Notes: generated from the sequence alone by a model not told the origin. A DNA stretch of 64,000 nt from Lentibacillus saliphilus (GCF_019093865.1 NZ_JABJXD010000002.1:372001-436000), one strand, 5' to 3'; counted from the stretch's first letter, positions 27,794 through 37,804 are shown. Numbers and translations are program-made.

Positions 27794-28813
27794 ATGTCAG
27801 AAACAATTTTAATAACAGGCGCGGCAGGCTTTATAGGCTCACATCTATCAAAAAGGTTATTAAAAGAAGGTCATAAAGTAATTGGAATAGACAACATTAA
27901 CGATTACTATGATCCAAAATTAAAAGAAGCTAGATTAAAAAATTTAGAACATAAAAATTTTAAATTCGTAAAGACGGATCTCGAAGATTTAGATACGGTC
28001 AACCATGTCTTTCAAGAAAACAATCCAGATATTGTTATTAATCTAGCAGCTCAAGCTGGAGTTAGATATAGTCTTGAAAATCCTCATGTATATGTCAATT
28101 CAAATGTAGTAGGGTTTACTAACATATTAGAATCATGTCGCCATCATAATGTTAAACATTTAATCTATGCCTCTTCAAGCTCAGTATATGGCGCAAATAC
28201 TTCAAAGCCTTTTTCAACAAGTGATAATATCGACCACCCACTTAGTTTATATGCTGCAACGAAAAAATCAAATGAACTATTTGCTCATACATACAGCCAT
28301 TTGTATGGCTTACCAACTACGGGCCTAAGATTCTTTACTGTCTACGGACCGTGGGGGCGACCAGATATGGCACTTTTTCTGTTTACAAAAGCAATCGTAA
28401 ATGATGAGCCGATTGATGTATTTAATCATGGTAAAATGATGCGTGATTTTACATATGTGGATGATATTGTTGAGAGTATCACGCGATTAATTGAAAAGCC
28501 AGCGAAACCAAATCTGAATTGGTCAGGGACTAATCCAGATCCAGGATCAAGCTATGCGCCATACAAAGTTTATAATATAGGAAATAATAGCCCAGTAAGG
28601 TTGATGGAATTTATTGAAGCAATTGAAAACAAATTAGGTAAAAAGGCAATGAAAAATTACTTGCCTCTACAAGCTGGAGATGTGCCTGAAACATATGCCA
28701 ACGTAGAGGATTTGTTTAGAGATATAGATTTTCAACCGCAAACAACTATTCAAGATGGTGTAAATAATTTTATTGATTGGTACCTAGACTATTATAAGGT
28801 GGAGTTAAAATGA
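27794..28813 (+). CDS. nucleotide-sugar epimerase, UDP-glucuronate 4-epimerase-like
   Basis: 339 residues, extended short-chain dehydrogenase fold. NAD motif TGAAGFIG at 8-15, catalytic Ser stretch SSSSVYG and the YxxxK pair in [10 protein letters not shown]. The region [17 protein letters not shown] after the first strand is typical of UDP-glucuronate epimerases, as is [13 protein letters not shown]. It would supply UDP-galacturonate or a related uronic acid. ATG 27794 is 6 bases after AGGAGG; ATG 27791 is possible. Its stop overlaps the next start (ATGA). The dehydrogenase downstream fits a uronic acid pathway. Confidence 0.85.
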   Translation: MSETILITGAAGFIGSHLSKRLLKEGHKVIGIDNINDYYDPKLKEARLKNLEHKNFKFVKTDLEDLDTVNHVFQENNPDIVINLAAQAGVRYSLENPHVYVNSNVVGFTNILESCRHHNVKHLIYASSSSVYGANTSKPFSTSDNIDHPLSLYAATKKSNELFAHTYSHLYGLPTTGLRFFTVYGPWGRPDMALFLFTKAIVNDEPIDVFNHGKMMRDFTYVDDIVESITRLIEKPAKPNLNWSGTNPDPGSSYAPYKVYNIGNNSPVRLMEFIEAIENKLGKKAMKNYLPLQAGDVPETYANVEDLFRDIDFQPQTTIQDGVNNFIDWYLDYYKVELK

Positions 28814-30093
28814 TAGAAAAAGAGATTGCAGTAGTAGGGTTGGGGTATGTTGGTCTACCGGTGGCTGTAGCATTCGGTAAAAAACAACATGTTGTTGGGT
28901 TTGATATTAGTCAAGATAGAATAAACGGTTTAAAACAAGGGATAGATGTTACGAAAGAAGTGGAACCAAGTGATTTACAATCTGCAACGATTACATTCAC
29001 GGCTAATCCATCGGATTTATCAAACACTGATTTCATTATTGTTGCTGTCCCAACACCGATAAATGAAAATAAACAGCCTGATTTGACCCCATTAATCAAG
29101 GCATCTGACATGATTGGCAAGCATATGAAAAAAGGCACAATTGTTATATATGAATCAACCGTATACCCTGGGGCAACTGAAGAAGATTGTATACCTGCGT
29201 TAGAGAAAGCATCAGGAATGACGTGTGGTCAGGATTTCTTTGTTGGATATTCACCTGAACGTATTAATCCAGGTGATAAAGAGCATACATTTACAACGAT
29301 TAAGAAGGTCGTATCAGGTCAAAATGAGGAAATCTTAGAATGTATAGCTGAAGTCTATGGTAGTGTTGTGGAAGCTGGAATTCATAAAGCGAGTTCAATA
29401 AAAGTTGCTGAAGCAGCAAAAGTGATTGAAAACACTCAGCGTGATATTAATATTGCCCTAATGAACGAGCTCGCTGAAATATTTGAGAAGCTGAATATTG
29501 ACACCTCTGAAGTTTTAGCTGCAGCTGGAACAAAATGGAATTTCCTTAATTTCACCCCCGGTTTAGTAGGTGGTCATTGCATAGGTGTAGATCCTTATTA
29601 CTTAACACATAAGGCACAAAAGGTTGGACATCATCCCGAAGTCATTTTAGCAGGTAGGAAAACCAATGATGATGTTGGTAAGTTCGTAGCAACTACGTTG
29701 GTGAAACAAATGATTAAGAAAAATATGCCAATCCAAGGATCTACTGTAACAGTACTAGGTTTTACTTTTAAAGAAAATGTTCCTGATTTGCGTAATACAA
29801 GAGTTATAGATATTGTTCAGGAGCTTGAAGACTTTGATATCAATGTTCAGATTACTGATGCATATGCAGATGGTGAGCAAGCTAATAAAGAGTATGGTGT
29901 AAATCTAATATCATTTAAACAATTAAAGCCAGCAGATGCAGTTGTTTTTGCAGTGCCACATGAAAAGTATTTAGTTCAAGGATGGGACATGTTTGATCAT
30001 TTGCTGAAACATGGTAAAGGAATTGTCTATGATATAAAAAGTAAATTGCCTAAGGACGAATGTCCAGAAGGTATTTGTTTACGGAGACTTTAA
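28810..30093 (+). CDS. nucleotide-sugar 6-dehydrogenase, TviB/WbpO/WecC-like
   Basis: 427 residues of the UDP-glucose/GDP-mannose dehydrogenase family, oxidising C6 of a UDP-sugar in two steps. N-terminal NAD motif [10 protein letters not shown] (8-17), VPTPIN near 80, YESTVYPG near 114, catalytic Cys257 in [11 protein letters not shown], and the C-terminal [14 protein letters not shown] block. The sequence style ([21 protein letters not shown]) is of the UDP-N-acetylhexosamine branch rather than UDP-glucose. Coupled to the upstream epimerase by a 4-base overlap. A close paralogue lies inverted at 33786-35066. Confidence 0.85.
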   Translation: MIEKEIAVVGLGYVGLPVAVAFGKKQHVVGFDISQDRINGLKQGIDVTKEVEPSDLQSATITFTANPSDLSNTDFIIVAVPTPINENKQPDLTPLIKASDMIGKHMKKGTIVIYESTVYPGATEEDCIPALEKASGMTCGQDFFVGYSPERINPGDKEHTFTTIKKVVSGQNEEILECIAEVYGSVVEAGIHKASSIKVAEAAKVIENTQRDINIALMNELAEIFEKLNIDTSEVLAAAGTKWNFLNFTPGLVGGHCIGVDPYYLTHKAQKVGHHPEVILAGRKTNDDVGKFVATTLVKQMIKKNMPIQGSTVTVLGFTFKENVPDLRNTRVIDIVQELEDFDINVQITDAYADGEQANKEYGVNLISFKQLKPADAVVFAVPHEKYLVQGWDMFDHLLKHGKGIVYDIKSKLPKDECPEGICLRRL

Positions 30094-30095
30094 AA

Positions 30096-31286
30096 ATGAA
30101 GGCCAAAGTATTACAAATTTGTGCAATCGACTTTACTGTAGATAAATTGTTAAAACCATTAATAGAAGAGTCTGCTAATAATGGTTATGAAACGCATGTT
30201 GCATGCACTGATACAGGTTTATTTAATAAGTTAAGTCCCGACGTTTCAAACCTCCACAATATCCATATAAAACGGTCTATTAGTCCAATATCAAACATTA
30301 AGTCAATAGTAGCCTTATATAAATTGATGAAAAGAGAACAGTTTGATATCGTTCATGTTCATACACCGATAGCTGCTTTGTTAGGAAGAGTTGCAGCGAA
30401 ACTAGCAAGAGCTAAGCATGTTGTATATACAGCTCATGGATTTTACTTTCATGAAGATATGTCAGAGAAACAATATAAGTTTTACTATATGATTGAAAAA
30501 TACGCTGCTAAATTTTTGACAGACTGGTTATTATTACAAAGTGAAGAAGACTACAGGCTGGCAATAGAAGACAGGTTTTTAAAAAAGGATAGGATTATTC
30601 ATTTAAGTAATGGGGTTGATGTACTAAACAAATTCAATCCCGATCTAATAATTGAAAAAGAGTGTAATCAGCTAAAAGGGCAGTTAGGTATTAAGGAATC
30701 AAATGTAGTTTTTACTTTTATTGGTAGAATGGTAGAAGAAAAAGGTGTTCTTGAATTACTGCGTTCTTTTAAACTGCTAACTAAAGAGCATCCCAATGCA
30801 AAATTACTTATGATTGGTGATTTACCTGAAAGTGAAAGAGATACATCGTCTATACATGAGATAAAAGCTTTAATGAATCAGGATAATGTTCATTTTTTGG
30901 GCTATAGGGATGATATAAAAAATTTGCTTTCAATATCTGACGTATTTGTTTTACCATCTTATCGTGAAGGCTTACCTAGATCAATTATAGAAGCGATGGC
31001 TATGGAAAATGCCATTATAGCTACAAATATAAGAGGGTGTAGAGAACAAGTGATAAGCGGTGTGAATGGTTATCTAGTCAATAGAAGATCAATAGAAGAA
31101 TTAAAGAGTGCTATGGAACAGATGTTGCGAAATCAGGTTGAGATAAAGGAAATGGCAAAAGAATCAAGAGTATTTGCTTTGGAAAAATTCAATGAGGAAA
31201 AGGTTTTAACAAAGCAGATGAAGCTGTTTGACCAACTAACTAATAGGTATACACAGGTAGGTGACAAATGTGAAAAGGATTTTTGA
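30096..31286 (+). CDS. epsD: glycosyltransferase, GT4 family, EpsD-like
   Basis: 396 residues. N-terminal domain with [18 protein letters not shown] and [19 protein letters not shown]-terminal donor site [20 protein letters not shown] and [30 protein letters not shown]. This arrangement is characteristic of EpsD/CapM-type transferases that act soon after the initiating sugar transferase. ATG 30096 lies after CGGAGA; an in-frame ATG at 30060 is inside the previous gene without a ribosome site. Overlaps epsL. Confidence 0.85.
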   Translation: MKAKVLQICAIDFTVDKLLKPLIEESANNGYETHVACTDTGLFNKLSPDVSNLHNIHIKRSISPISNIKSIVALYKLMKREQFDIVHVHTPIAALLGRVAAKLARAKHVVYTAHGFYFHEDMSEKQYKFYYMIEKYAAKFLTDWLLLQSEEDYRLAIEDRFLKKDRIIHLSNGVDVLNKFNPDLIIEKECNQLKGQLGIKESNVVFTFIGRMVEEKGVLELLRSFKLLTKEHPNAKLLMIGDLPESERDTSSIHEIKALMNQDNVHFLGYRDDIKNLLSISDVFVLPSYREGLPRSIIEAMAMENAIIATNIRGCREQVISGVNGYLVNRRSIEELKSAMEQMLRNQVEIKEMAKESRVFALEKFNEEKVLTKQMKLFDQLTNRYTQVGDKCEKDF

Positions 31287-31890
31287 TTTTACAGTATCAT
31301 TTCTTATCTTGATTGTCGCTTCTCCTATAATTTTAATAACTTCTATCTTAGTAAAAACAAAACTAGGATCACCTATTATTTTTAAACAAAAACGTCCTGG
31401 TTTGAATGATAAACCATTTTATTTGTATAAATTTCGAACAATGACAGATGAACGTGATGAATCTGGTGAGCTTTTACCTGATGAACAAAGGTTAACTAAA
31501 ACGGGAAAATTCATAAGAAGATTAAGCTTAGATGAGTTGCCCCAACTATTTAATGTCTTAAGAGGAGATATCAGTTTAGTAGGGCCTCGTCCCTTACTAA
31601 TGGAATACTTACCACTATACACAAAAGAACAGGCACGGCGTCATGAAGTTAAGCCTGGTATTACTGGATGGGCACAAATTAACGGTCGTAATGCAATTAG
31701 TTGGGAAGAAAAATTCAAATTAGATGTATGGTACGTAGATAATCAATCTTTTGTACTGGATATAAAAATTTTATTGTGGACAGTTCTAAAAGTATTTAAA
31801 TCTGAAGGAATTAGTCAGGAAGGACAAGCCACTATGGAGAAATTTAGAGGTACCGATACCCCAACTAAGAAGGTTTCTGGGAATGAATAA
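31270..31890 (+). CDS. epsL: initiating sugar-phosphate transferase, EpsL/PglC-like
   Basis: 206 residues. One N-terminal re-entrant membrane helix (about 5-27), then the bacterial sugar transferase domain with [43 protein letters not shown] (catalytic Asp-Glu) and [13 protein letters not shown]. It moves a phospho-sugar, likely N,N'-diacetylbacillosamine phosphate, from UDP to undecaprenyl phosphate to start the repeat unit. GTG 31270 after GGTAGGTG; the gene starts inside epsD and ends 8 bases inside epsM, so the set is translationally coupled. Confidence 0.9.
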   Translation: MKRIFDFTVSFLILIVASPIILITSILVKTKLGSPIIFKQKRPGLNDKPFYLYKFRTMTDERDESGELLPDEQRLTKTGKFIRRLSLDELPQLFNVLRGDISLVGPRPLLMEYLPLYTKEQARRHEVKPGITGWAQINGRNAISWEEKFKLDVWYVDNQSFVLDIKILLWTVLKVFKSEGISQEGQATMEKFRGTDTPTKKVSGNE

Positions 31891-32503
31891 AGTTGTTTTA
31901 ATCGGTGGTGGAGGTCACAGCAAAGTTATACAAGATATTATTATGTTACATCCAGATATGAAGCTATATGCGATTGTTGATGATGCATATAAACACGAAT
32001 ATGAAATAAATGGGGTTATTTATGCTCCAATTAATTTTGTGAATATGCTAGATGTTAACGATTTTTCCTTTTGTATAGCTATTGGAAATAATATAATTCG
32101 AGAACAAATTTATAAAAGATTACCTATTAAAGATGATCAATATATTACATTAATTCACCCAAGTGCTGTTGTTAGTCACAAATCAAAGATTGGATCTGGT
32201 ACAGTTATTATGCCTAATGTGATTATCAATGCCGATTCAACGATTGGAAAGCATTGTATTATTAATTCAGGAGCGATTGTTGAACATGATAATATCATAG
32301 AAGACTATGCTCATATATCGCCACATGCTACATTGTCAGGTTCAGTAAGGGTGGGAAAAGGTACTCATATTGGAGCAGGGGCTACAGTGATTCCGGAAAC
32401 CACTCTAGGACAGTGGAGTGTTGTAGGCGCAGGGGCAGTAGTTGTAAAAGATGTTTCTGACGCTATAACAGTCGTAGGGGTGCCTGCTAAAAAAATTAAT
32501 TAG
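31883..32503 (+). CDS. epsM: UDP-sugar N-acetyltransferase, EpsM/PglD-like
   Basis: 206 residues. N-terminal UDP-sugar-binding fold starting [17 protein letters not shown], then left-handed beta-helix repeats from about residue 95 with the catalytic-His region VEHDN and the AcCoA end [10 protein letters not shown] ... VVGVPAKKI. In the family it acetylates the 4-amino group made by the aminotransferase next door (EpsN), giving UDP-N,N'-diacetylbacillosamine. Overlaps epsL by 8 bases. Confidence 0.9.
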   Translation: MNKVVLIGGGGHSKVIQDIIMLHPDMKLYAIVDDAYKHEYEINGVIYAPINFVNMLDVNDFSFCIAIGNNIIREQIYKRLPIKDDQYITLIHPSAVVSHKSKIGSGTVIMPNVIINADSTIGKHCIINSGAIVEHDNIIEDYAHISPHATLSGSVRVGKGTHIGAGATVIPETTLGQWSVVGAGAVVVKDVSDAITVVGVPAKKIN

Positions 32504-32584
32504 TTTTTAGAGAGAGAAAAGGTATTTTATTTAAGCGTATCATTAATAAAGTCTAGATTTTTGTAGAAATGAGTTGATACATCA

Positions 32585-33730
32585 ATGCCTAACAATAGTC
32601 GAATTTTCCTTTCATCCCCACATATGAGTGGAAACGAACAAAAATACATACAAGAAGCTTTTGAAATGAATTGGATAGCACCTCTCGGAAATAATGTGGA
32701 TGGTTTTGAGCAGGAATTAGCTGAGTATAATAATACCAAAGGGGCTGCAGTTGTCACATCTGGAACAGCTGCAATTCATTTAGCATTAAGAATACTCGGG
32801 GTAGAACAAGGGGATACGGTTTTTTGTTCTTCTCTAACTTTTGTTGCTAGCGTTAATCCAATACTCTATCAAGGCGCAACTCCTATTTTAATTGACTCTG
32901 AAATGGATACATGGAATATGTCACCTATAGCGTTGAGAAAGGCTTTTAAAGACGCTAAATCTAAAGGTAAACTACCAAAAGCAGTTATTATCGTGAATTT
33001 ATATGGTCAAAGTGCCAAAATGGATGAATTATTGGCCGTTTGTGATGAATATGAAGTGCCAGTTGTTGAAGATGCAGCAGAGTCGTTGGGCAGTACATAT
33101 AATGGTAGAAAGAGTGGAACCTTTGGCGAGTTTGGCGTGTTTTCATTCAACGGTAATAAAATTATTACAACATCTGGTGGAGGAGCTTTAGTAGCTAATG
33201 ATGAAGTAGCGCTACAAAAGGCAAGATTCCTTTCTACTCAAGCACGTGATCCAGCGGTTCATTATCAGCACAGTGAATTAGGATACAATTATCGAATGAG
33301 TAACATTGTCGCCGGTATCGGGCGTGGACAACTCGAAATTCTGGATGAACGTGTCCAACAGCGAAGAGCAGTGTATCAACGTTATTTTACAGCTTTTAGT
33401 AATATTCCAGGTATAGAGTTTCAACCAGAATTAGAGAATAGTATGTCGAACCGGTGGCTGACAGCATTGACAGTTGATCCTGATGTTACGGGTGTGTCAA
33501 GGTATGAAATCATTGAAGCGTTGGCAAAGGAAAATATAGAAGCACGTCCAGTATGGAAACCTATGCATCTACAACCTTTATTTGAAGGTGTATTGTATTA
33601 TCCCCATGAAGAAGAAAATAGTGTTTCTGACATGCTATTTAAATGTGGACTGTGCTTGCCGAGTGGTTCGAATATGACAATAGAAGAACAGAATCGAGTA
33701 ATAGATATTATAATGGAAAAGTTAGTATGA
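32585..33730 (+). CDS. epsN: PLP-dependent sugar aminotransferase, EpsN/PglE-like
   Basis: 381 residues of the DegT/DnrJ/EryC1 family. Opening IFLSSPHMSGNEQKYI, substrate loop WIAPLGNNVDGFE, SGTAAIHLALR near 59-69, EDAAESLGS near 162-170 and Lys192 in FSFNGNKIITTSGGG, which should bind PLP. It aminates the 4-keto sugar produced by EpsC. 81 bases separate it from epsM and the ribosome site is weak. A bidirectional terminator follows. Confidence 0.9.
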   Translation: MPNNSRIFLSSPHMSGNEQKYIQEAFEMNWIAPLGNNVDGFEQELAEYNNTKGAAVVTSGTAAIHLALRILGVEQGDTVFCSSLTFVASVNPILYQGATPILIDSEMDTWNMSPIALRKAFKDAKSKGKLPKAVIIVNLYGQSAKMDELLAVCDEYEVPVVEDAAESLGSTYNGRKSGTFGEFGVFSFNGNKIITTSGGGALVANDEVALQKARFLSTQARDPAVHYQHSELGYNYRMSNIVAGIGRGQLEILDERVQQRRAVYQRYFTAFSNIPGIEFQPELENSMSNRWLTALTVDPDVTGVSRYEIIEALAKENIEARPVWKPMHLQPLFEGVLYYPHEEENSVSDMLFKCGLCLPSGSNMTIEEQNRVIDIIMEKLV

Positions 33731-33739
33731 AAAACGTAA

Positions 33740-33777
33740 AGACTGTCCCAAGTCCAAAAAGGTCAAAGGGACAGTCT
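33740..33777. terminator. bidirectional terminator between epsN and the inverted dehydrogenase gene
   Basis: AGACTGTCCC (33740-33749) pairs with GGGACAGTCT (33768-33777), followed by GTTTTATG on the plus side and a T-rich stretch (A-run 33731-33740) for the minus strand. Confidence 0.75.
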
Positions 33778-33785
33778 GTTTTATG

Positions 33786-35066
33786 TTATAATCTCCAAAG
33801 TCCAATCTGATCCGGACGCGTTACATGATCTAATATCCCTTTCACATCAGCAACAGCACCTTTTTTGTCTTTTAATAGGGAACTAATTAAATCCCATCCC
33901 CCTGAGACATAAGGTTCATGCTGGACAGCTAAAACGATGGCATCAGCTGCTTCTAATTCATCTAAGTTTTTAAGGTCAACATCGTAAACTTGTTTAGCTT
34001 CCTCTTTATCTGCATACGGATCTGTTACAACAACGTTAACGCCAAATTCTTCAAGTTCACGTATAACATCAATAACTTTTGAATTTCTGATGTCAGGTAT
34101 ATTTTCTTTAAATGTTAACCCAAGTACCACCACTGTGGATCCTTGTATCTGCATATTTTGCTTAATCATTTGTTTGACAAGTGAACTTGCAATGAATTCA
34201 CCCATGTTGTCATTAATTCTTCTACCTGATAATATAACTTCTGGATGATAACCGATGCTCTGAGCTTTGTATGTAAGATAATATGGGTCAACACCTATGC
34301 AATGACCACCAACTAGACCAGGTCTAAATTTAAGGAAATTCCATTTCGAGCTAGCTGCTTCAATGACTTCATTCGTATCAATGTCGAGAATGTCAAATAT
34401 CATTGAAAGCTCATTCATTAGAGCAATGTTCACATCGCGTTGTGTGTTTTCGATAACTTTGGCAGCTTCGGCGACCTTAATTGAACTCGCTTTAAAAATA
34501 CCACCTGTTACAACACTTGCATAAACGTCTGCTACGATGTTAAGAATTTCTTCATTTTGACCTGCTACAATTTTAGTAATTGTTTTGAATGTATTTTCTT
34601 TATCACCAGGGTTGATACGTTCAGGCGAGTAACCAACAAAGAAGTCCTTGCCACATACCATACCAGATTGTTCTTCAAGAACTGGAACACAGATGTCTTC
34701 GGTTGCTCCAGGAAATACAGTCGATTCAAAAACAACGATAGATCCCTTGGACATATGCTTACCAATTGTTTCAGAAGCACTGATCACTGGAGATAGATCA
34801 GGTTGTTTGCTCTCATTAATAGGTGTCGGAACTGCACAAATGATAAAATCATAATCTTTCATGCGTTCTGGATTAGTTGTATATTCGATGTCAGCTTTTA
34901 CAAGGTCTTCGGGAGTAACTTCGTTCGTAAAATCGATACCTTGTTTCAGGGTGTTAATGCGTCTCTCGCTTATATCAAATCCCAATACGTGTTGCTTTTC
35001 CGCAAAAGCAACAGCCTCAGGGAGTCCAACATAACCAAGTCCAACGATTGCAATCTTTCTGTCCAT
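33786..35066 (-). CDS. nucleotide-sugar 6-dehydrogenase, paralogue of the gene at 28810
   Basis: 426 residues aligning without gaps over most of its length to the dehydrogenase at 28810. NAD motif [10 protein letters not shown] (7-16), VFESTVFPG, catalytic Cys256 in [11 protein letters not shown], and FKENIPDIRNSK. The C-terminus differs (ends DQIGLWRL). ATG 35066 is preceded by GAGGTGG; an upstream in-frame ATG at 35114 lacks a ribosome site. It is transcribed against the eps genes from its own promoter region, which contains a perfect CRP/Fnr-type palindrome (35166-35185). It may supply a second uronic acid or allow independent control. Confidence 0.86.
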   Translation of the reverse strand: MDRKIAIVGLGYVGLPEAVAFAEKQHVLGFDISERRINTLKQGIDFTNEVTPEDLVKADIEYTTNPERMKDYDFIICAVPTPINESKQPDLSPVISASETIGKHMSKGSIVVFESTVFPGATEDICVPVLEEQSGMVCGKDFFVGYSPERINPGDKENTFKTITKIVAGQNEEILNIVADVYASVVTGGIFKASSIKVAEAAKVIENTQRDVNIALMNELSMIFDILDIDTNEVIEAASSKWNFLKFRPGLVGGHCIGVDPYYLTYKAQSIGYHPEVILSGRRINDNMGEFIASSLVKQMIKQNMQIQGSTVVVLGLTFKENIPDIRNSKVIDVIRELEEFGVNVVVTDPYADKEEAKQVYDVDLKNLDELEAADAIVLAVQHEPYVSGGWDLISSLLKDKKGAVADVKGILDHVTRPDQIGLWRL

Positions 35067-35165
35067 AAAAATCCACCTCGTCTTTAAATTAATAATACTT
35101 ACAACATCTACCAATCTTCATTTTATCAAAGATGATAGTAGTACATTGAGATTAATAGTGACGAT

Positions 35166-35185
35166 TATGTGAATGCATTCACATA
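35166..35185. promoter_or_regulatory. perfect 20-bp palindrome with CRP/Fnr consensus
   Basis: TATGTGAATGCATTCACATA is self-complementary and contains TGTGA-N6-TCACA, the CRP/Fnr recognition pattern, which in B. subtilis is the Fnr box. It lies about 100 bp upstream of the inverted dehydrogenase start codon, with a possible minus-strand -10 (TACTAT) at 35135-35140, and about 300 bp upstream of the ROK gene. Confidence 0.6.
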
Positions 35186-35408
35186 TGAAGTGTGTTGCCC
35201 TTTATCAAGTGGTAATTTTTTGCGCAGCCAGGTTAAAAAGAATATTTATGATCTTCATCACACGGTTCCGGGGTTTGTAGAATAACAAAAACAGATTAAC
35301 AGCTTTGAGAAACGAATCTGTTATTTCAGGAAACGCATTGACTAACTTTCAAAAAGTCGTTTTAAATATTATCTACATGATCACTTTTCTAATTTTTCTT
35401 TTTATTCA

Positions 35409-35452
35409 TTGACATCTAAATATTGCTATGATAAATTGTTAGTAATTCTAAC
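35409..35452 (+). promoter_or_regulatory. promoter and inverted-repeat operator of the ROK gene
   Basis: TTGACA (35409-35414), 17-bp spacer, TAAATT (35432-35437), immediately followed by GTTAG-TAATT-CTAAC (35438-35452), an inverted repeat like those bound by ROK/XylR-type repressors. Autoregulation is likely. Confidence 0.55.
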
Positions 35453-35487
35453 TAACTAATACAAAACAAAAATAATGGGGATTGCAT

Positions 35488-36690
35488 ATGGAGAATTTTT
35501 TAGAAAAAACAAAGGTGGGAATTAAAGAAAGGAATAAACGTTTAATTCTCGATTGTATAAGATCTAATCCATTAATTTATCGCTCAACGATATCAACTAT
35601 GCTTAATCTAAGTAAACCGACTGTATCTGCGTTAGTCGAAGAATTAATTGATGAGGGGTGGGTAAAGGAAGAAGATAAAGACGTCCAGCATTTGAAAGTT
35701 GGCCGTAAGCCTATACGTCTTATTTTTAACGAACAGGCAGGATTTGTAATTGGTGTCGACATAGGTGGCTCAAATGTAGAAGTAGCTGTTTGCGACTTGA
35801 GTGGTCATCTTATAGAACAGTGCGTTTTTAATACCCAGGATTACGTTAATCAAAGCCTTTTGAAGAAAATTCAAGATACCGTTTTCCTTATATTGAAAAA
35901 TGCAGAGATCGGTCCAGAAAAAGTCTTAGGTATGGGTGTCGGTGTACCTGGAATTGTGAATGCTGAAACGGGGATGGTGATTGATGCACCTTCACTTAAC
36001 TGGATAAACTATCCTCTGAAGGCCGAAGCGGAAGTCATATTTGGTTGGGATGTTCACATTGATAACGACGTAAATGTAAGCGTTTTAGGAGAACAATGGC
36101 TGGGGCGTGCACAAAATAAAGAAAATGTCGTGTTGCTTTCAATAGGAACTGGTATTGGCTGTGGGATTTTACTAAACGGTAAATTATATAGGGGTTCAAA
36201 CTGGGGTGCTGGAGAAGCCGGTTTTATCATTACTGACAAAAATAAAGCGGAAACAGACTATGCCAAACCATTTAGAGGCTATGGGTTTTTAGATAGTCAA
36301 GTAGGTGGTCCAGCGCTTGTTACAAGAATGCAAGAAAACGTTAATGGTGTTTCTGCACATCCTCTTCAAAACAAGCATGCGTTCACAGCCAAAGAGATTT
36401 TTGATTATGCAAAAGAAGGAGATGCTTTAGCAACAGAAGTCATTAATGAGTTTATTAGTGATCTGAGTGTTGCAATCATAAATATTGCTTCAATTCTTAA
36501 TCCAGAAATTGTATTAATAGGGGGAGGTCTATCAAAAAGTGGTGATTGGTTTTTAGATAGGCTTATAGAAAAGGTGAATATATATACCCCGTTCCAAACG
36601 GATATTGCGATTGCGAAGCTGGGGGATCAAATTGGTGTCTTAGGTGCAGTCACGTTATTTTTAGAGGAAAATGAAAGCGTTTTAAAATAG
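35488..36690 (+). CDS. ROK-family transcriptional regulator
   Basis: 400 residues: N-terminal winged helix (about 15-78, MLNLSKPTVSALVEELIDEGWV) and a ROK sugar-binding domain from about 87 (GVIGVDIGGSNVEVAV, GMGVGVPGIV, IDNDVNVSVLGE, SIGTGIGCGILLNGKLYRG). The usual ROK zinc cluster CxCGxxGCxE is absent; the region after GAGEAGF runs straight to ITDKNKAETDYAKPF. It should repress the downstream operon until a sugar binds. ATG 35488 lies 7 bases after GGGG; the in-frame TTG at 35482 is less likely. It heads the yojF-bshB2-ABC-lyase genes, with only 26 bases to yojF. Confidence 0.87.
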   Translation: MENFLEKTKVGIKERNKRLILDCIRSNPLIYRSTISTMLNLSKPTVSALVEELIDEGWVKEEDKDVQHLKVGRKPIRLIFNEQAGFVIGVDIGGSNVEVAVCDLSGHLIEQCVFNTQDYVNQSLLKKIQDTVFLILKNAEIGPEKVLGMGVGVPGIVNAETGMVIDAPSLNWINYPLKAEAEVIFGWDVHIDNDVNVSVLGEQWLGRAQNKENVVLLSIGTGIGCGILLNGKLYRGSNWGAGEAGFIITDKNKAETDYAKPFRGYGFLDSQVGGPALVTRMQENVNGVSAHPLQNKHAFTAKEIFDYAKEGDALATEVINEFISDLSVAIINIASILNPEIVLIGGGLSKSGDWFLDRLIEKVNIYTPFQTDIAIAKLGDQIGVLGAVTLFLEENESVLK

Positions 36691-36716
36691 TAATTGTAGC
36701 TGAAGGAGTGGGAAGC

Positions 36717-37076
36717 ATGCTGCCGATTGATACGAGAAGTATACAACAGGAAATTAATAAATATATTGGTAAAGATATATATTTGCACATGGAAACATCA
36801 ACGGGTTCGTATGTAAGAGTCCAGGATCCAGATACTTTACCCGCTTGTGCTTATATACGAAATGGACTTATTAATTTTTCTGAAGGTAAAATCGTGAAAA
36901 ATGAAGCTTGGTATTCGGTTGGATTAAAAATAGACAATGGTTGGGTTTACACTGAAGGGCTCACGGATTGGGAAGTAACTGAAGAAGGGCAATTATTACT
37001 TGCAGGTCACGATAAAGAAGGCAATCTTAAAATCGGATTGCAATTAAGTGAAAAGCCTTTTAATTGTGGTGCATAG
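36717..37076 (+). CDS. yojF: YojF-family (DUF1806) protein
   Basis: 119 residues of the small YojF family, found next to bshB2 in Bacillus. Recognisable by LQQEINKYI-like opening (IQQEINKYIGKDIYLHMETSTGS in features: amphipathic helix then beta strands) and GLTDWEVTEEGQLLLAGHD. Biochemical role is unknown; the constant pairing suggests a helper of the deacetylase. ATG 36717 follows AAGGAGTGG; GTG 36708 would overlap it. Part of the ROK-led operon. Confidence 0.82.
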   Translation: MLPIDTRSIQQEINKYIGKDIYLHMETSTGSYVRVQDPDTLPACAYIRNGLINFSEGKIVKNEAWYSVGLKIDNGWVYTEGLTDWEVTEEGQLLLAGHDKEGNLKIGLQLSEKPFNCGA

Positions 37077-37100
37077 CTTCTAAAAAAGGGGGGATGACAA

Positions 37101-37784
37101 ATGAGTTTGTCTGTATTAGCCGTTTTTCCACATCCAGATGATGAAACATTCGGCACTGCAGGTACACTGATTAAGCATGCTGACAAGGGGGATAAGGTCA
37201 CGCTCGTTTGTGCAACTATGGGACAGATGGGTAGAAGGATGGGAAATCCGTTTTTTGCAAATCGTGAGACCCTGCCCAAGGTTAGAGAAGAAGAACTTAG
37301 AGATGCTGCTGCTCAGATTGGTATCGATCGCTTAATTTTGTGGAATATGCAGGACAAGACACTACAATTTCGCTGTACACAATATTTAGCTGATCGAATT
37401 TTGGATGTCATACAAGATGTTAGGCCAGATGTCTTGTATACATTTTACCCTGAACATGGTGTACATCCAGATCATGACGCATTATCAAAAGCAGCAGCGC
37501 TTGCTGTGTCTAAGCTGCCTACTGATTCAAGGCCAAAAATATACGGCGCAGCGATTACGAGTGATAGAGAAGAAAAGCTAGGATTGCCTCATAAAGTCAT
37601 AGATGTATCAGATGTATTGGACAGAAAAATGGATGCTATGAGAGCGCATAGATCACAGTCAGAGCTAATAACGATACCTCTAGAAAATCGGATAAAAGAA
37701 ACACCTGAGCTAAAGAATCAGATTTTAGACCCGTTCCGAACAGAGCGTTACTGGGTGTACAATGTGTCGCATATGACGCAATAA
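37101..37784 (+). CDS. bshB2: PIG-L-family N-deacetylase, BshB2-like
   Basis: 227 residues. Zinc-dependent LmbE/PIG-L fold with PHPDDE at 10-15 (His11, Asp13, Asp14) and HPDHDA at 122-127 (His122/His125). The BshB2 branch deacetylates GlcNAc-malate in bacillithiol synthesis and can deacetylate related N-acetylglucosaminides. Here it sits in an operon with a sugar importer and a fumarase-fold lyase rather than with bacillithiol genes, so the real substrate may be an imported conjugate. Ribosome site AAGGGGGGA. The following binding-protein gene begins after 20 bases. Confidence 0.85.
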   Translation: MSLSVLAVFPHPDDETFGTAGTLIKHADKGDKVTLVCATMGQMGRRMGNPFFANRETLPKVREEELRDAAAQIGIDRLILWNMQDKTLQFRCTQYLADRILDVIQDVRPDVLYTFYPEHGVHPDHDALSKAAALAVSKLPTDSRPKIYGAAITSDREEKLGLPHKVIDVSDVLDRKMDAMRAHRSQSELITIPLENRIKETPELKNQILDPFRTERYWVYNVSHMTQ

Positions 37785-37804
37785 ATTAAAAGGGGAGATT
37801 TCAC

